Source of the DNA: Sediminibacillus massiliensis
Lineage (GTDB): Bacteria > Bacillota > Bacilli > Bacillales > Amphibacillaceae
Direction: 5' to 3'
DNA: 64,000 bases
NCBI RefSeq assembly: GCF_900156915.1
Contig: NZ_LT732535.1
Location: forward strand, 1,910,598 to 1,974,597
Part shown: one piece after another, positions 63,543 to 64,000 of the stretch
Layout: the number at the start of each line of letters is the position of its first letter
Position numbering within the stretch: position 1 is the first letter of the stretch
Program-made: the position numbers and the translations under genes
Notes under the pieces: model-generated
Database searches by the model: none
Seen by the model: only the letters and a program-made list of their open reading frames with translations
What the model was told of the DNA's origin: nothing

Positions 63543-64000
63543 TTGAGCACTCATACTTTTAATATAAAGTTTTATCAGGGGAAGAAACCCTGCATGATCG
63601 TCCCCTATCGTTTCTTGAATATTTATCAAAAAGTCCGGAATGTCCAATATGGTCCTTGCTATTCTCCTGTCGAAATCCTTGTGCATGACAAGGAGCCCTC
63701 CACCATTTATGTATCAGCTAAATTGAAATATGATCTCTGTTTGAACAGGAATGTCCCTGTCCACGTCGAAATCAACGGCGATAACTGCAAATTCCTGCTG
63801 TCCCTGGGTGTATTTATAGCCGGATTCGAACAAGAGCCACATACGTTAGGAGAGCGGACACCAATATTTGAAAAAATGAGCAAATCCGGAGAGCAGATGG
63901 GTTTCCATACCATCTTTTTCGGCCACCAGCACCTGAATCAAAATGGTACAAATTTGAATGGTTACCAGTTCATCGACGAAAAATGGATCCAAACACCAAC
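63543..64000 (+). CDS. YheC/YheD family spore-coat-type protein, 3' part missing
   Basis: Open from a TTG at 63543 to the window end (152 codons). The N-terminus has YRFLNIYQKVRNVQYGPCYS and MSKSGEQMGFHTIFFGHQHL, like YheC/YheD endospore coat-associated proteins, which carry a C-terminal ATP-grasp domain (not reached here). AAGGAG lies about ten bases upstream; earlier ATG or GTG codons in frame were not seen. Divergent from yheB. Confidence 0.78.
   Translation, partial: MSTHTFNIKFYQGKKPCMIVPYRFLNIYQKVRNVQYGPCYSPVEILVHDKEPSTIYVSAKLKYDLCLNRNVPVHVEINGDNCKFLLSLGVFIAGFEQEPHTLGERTPIFEKMSKSGEQMGFHTIFFGHQHLNQNGTNLNGYQFIDEKWIQTP

Noticed and set aside
1..64000. tRNA, rRNA, prophage or transposase genes
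   Set aside because: No cloverleaf, rRNA-like stretch, phage gene cluster or transposase motif was recognised in the window.

Overview
The window is a stretch of chromosome from a low-to-moderate G+C, endospore-forming Bacillaceae. Gene content and order follow the Bacillus subtilis segment that runs from gerP/addAB through comK, hem, ecs and prsA to yheB. Spore genes (gerPABCDEF, a YjcZ-type mini-protein, YhaL, YheC/D) are present. A complete glycine betaine ABC importer, two GbsR-type regulators and strongly acidic secreted proteins suggest a salt-adapted relative such as Halobacillus, Thalassobacillus or Virgibacillus. That genus-level guess is inference only. No rRNA, tRNA, prophage, transposase gene or CRISPR array was seen. 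Layout: 1-795 holds the 5' part of a DUF418 membrane protein. 922-2849 is the gerPABCDEF operon. 2926-3486 is a gene-free inverted-repeat element. 3519-10726 is addBA (double-strand break repair). 10803-13764 holds an MFS transporter, a signal peptidase, a TVP38-family protein and a small membrane protein. 13921-16521 holds yhjD, comK and, divergent from comK, a two-gene cassette of a 421-residue HTH-TPR regulator of the NprR/PlcR (RNPP) type followed directly by a 48-residue secreted peptide gene missing from the ORF list. 16572-21824 matches the B. subtilis yhfN-yhfL-lplJ-yhfI-yhfH block, with a FadR-type operator ahead of the acyl-CoA synthetase. 22184-29568 carries a DUF4352 lipoprotein, the coproporphyrin-dependent haem genes hemEHY, pbpF and the haem monooxygenase hmoB. 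29597-34461 holds a BdbC/thioredoxin pair, a second copy of the inverted-repeat element, liaFSR and a PAP2 phosphatase. 34608-41328 holds a ferritin-like protein, an M20 amidohydrolase, ecsABC, hit, trpP (with a TRAP-like leader) and yhaH. 41448-45435 is the opuA-type betaine importer with its divergent regulator. 45437-51449 holds yhaI, a DUF3267 protein, small membrane proteins, prsA, an inserted GntR-ilvD pair and yhaL. 51523-61726 holds an MFS transporter, yhaM, gbsR, yhaNO, yhaPQ, yhzD and yheA. 61806-62269 is an array of 125-bp hairpin-forming tandem repeats that ends on the stop codon of yheB. The window closes with the start of a YheC/YheD spore-coat-type gene. The most interesting features are the regulator-peptide pair placed head-to-head with comK, which suggests a possible direct peptide quorum-sensing input to competence; the two MITE-like elements with a shared 13-bp inverted end; and the 125-bp repeat array. 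Several start codons were moved to the ribosome-binding site that best fits (notably TTG starts for ecsA, yhaM, ilvD and the amidohydrolase). All functional calls come from reading motifs and gene order; no database search was run.
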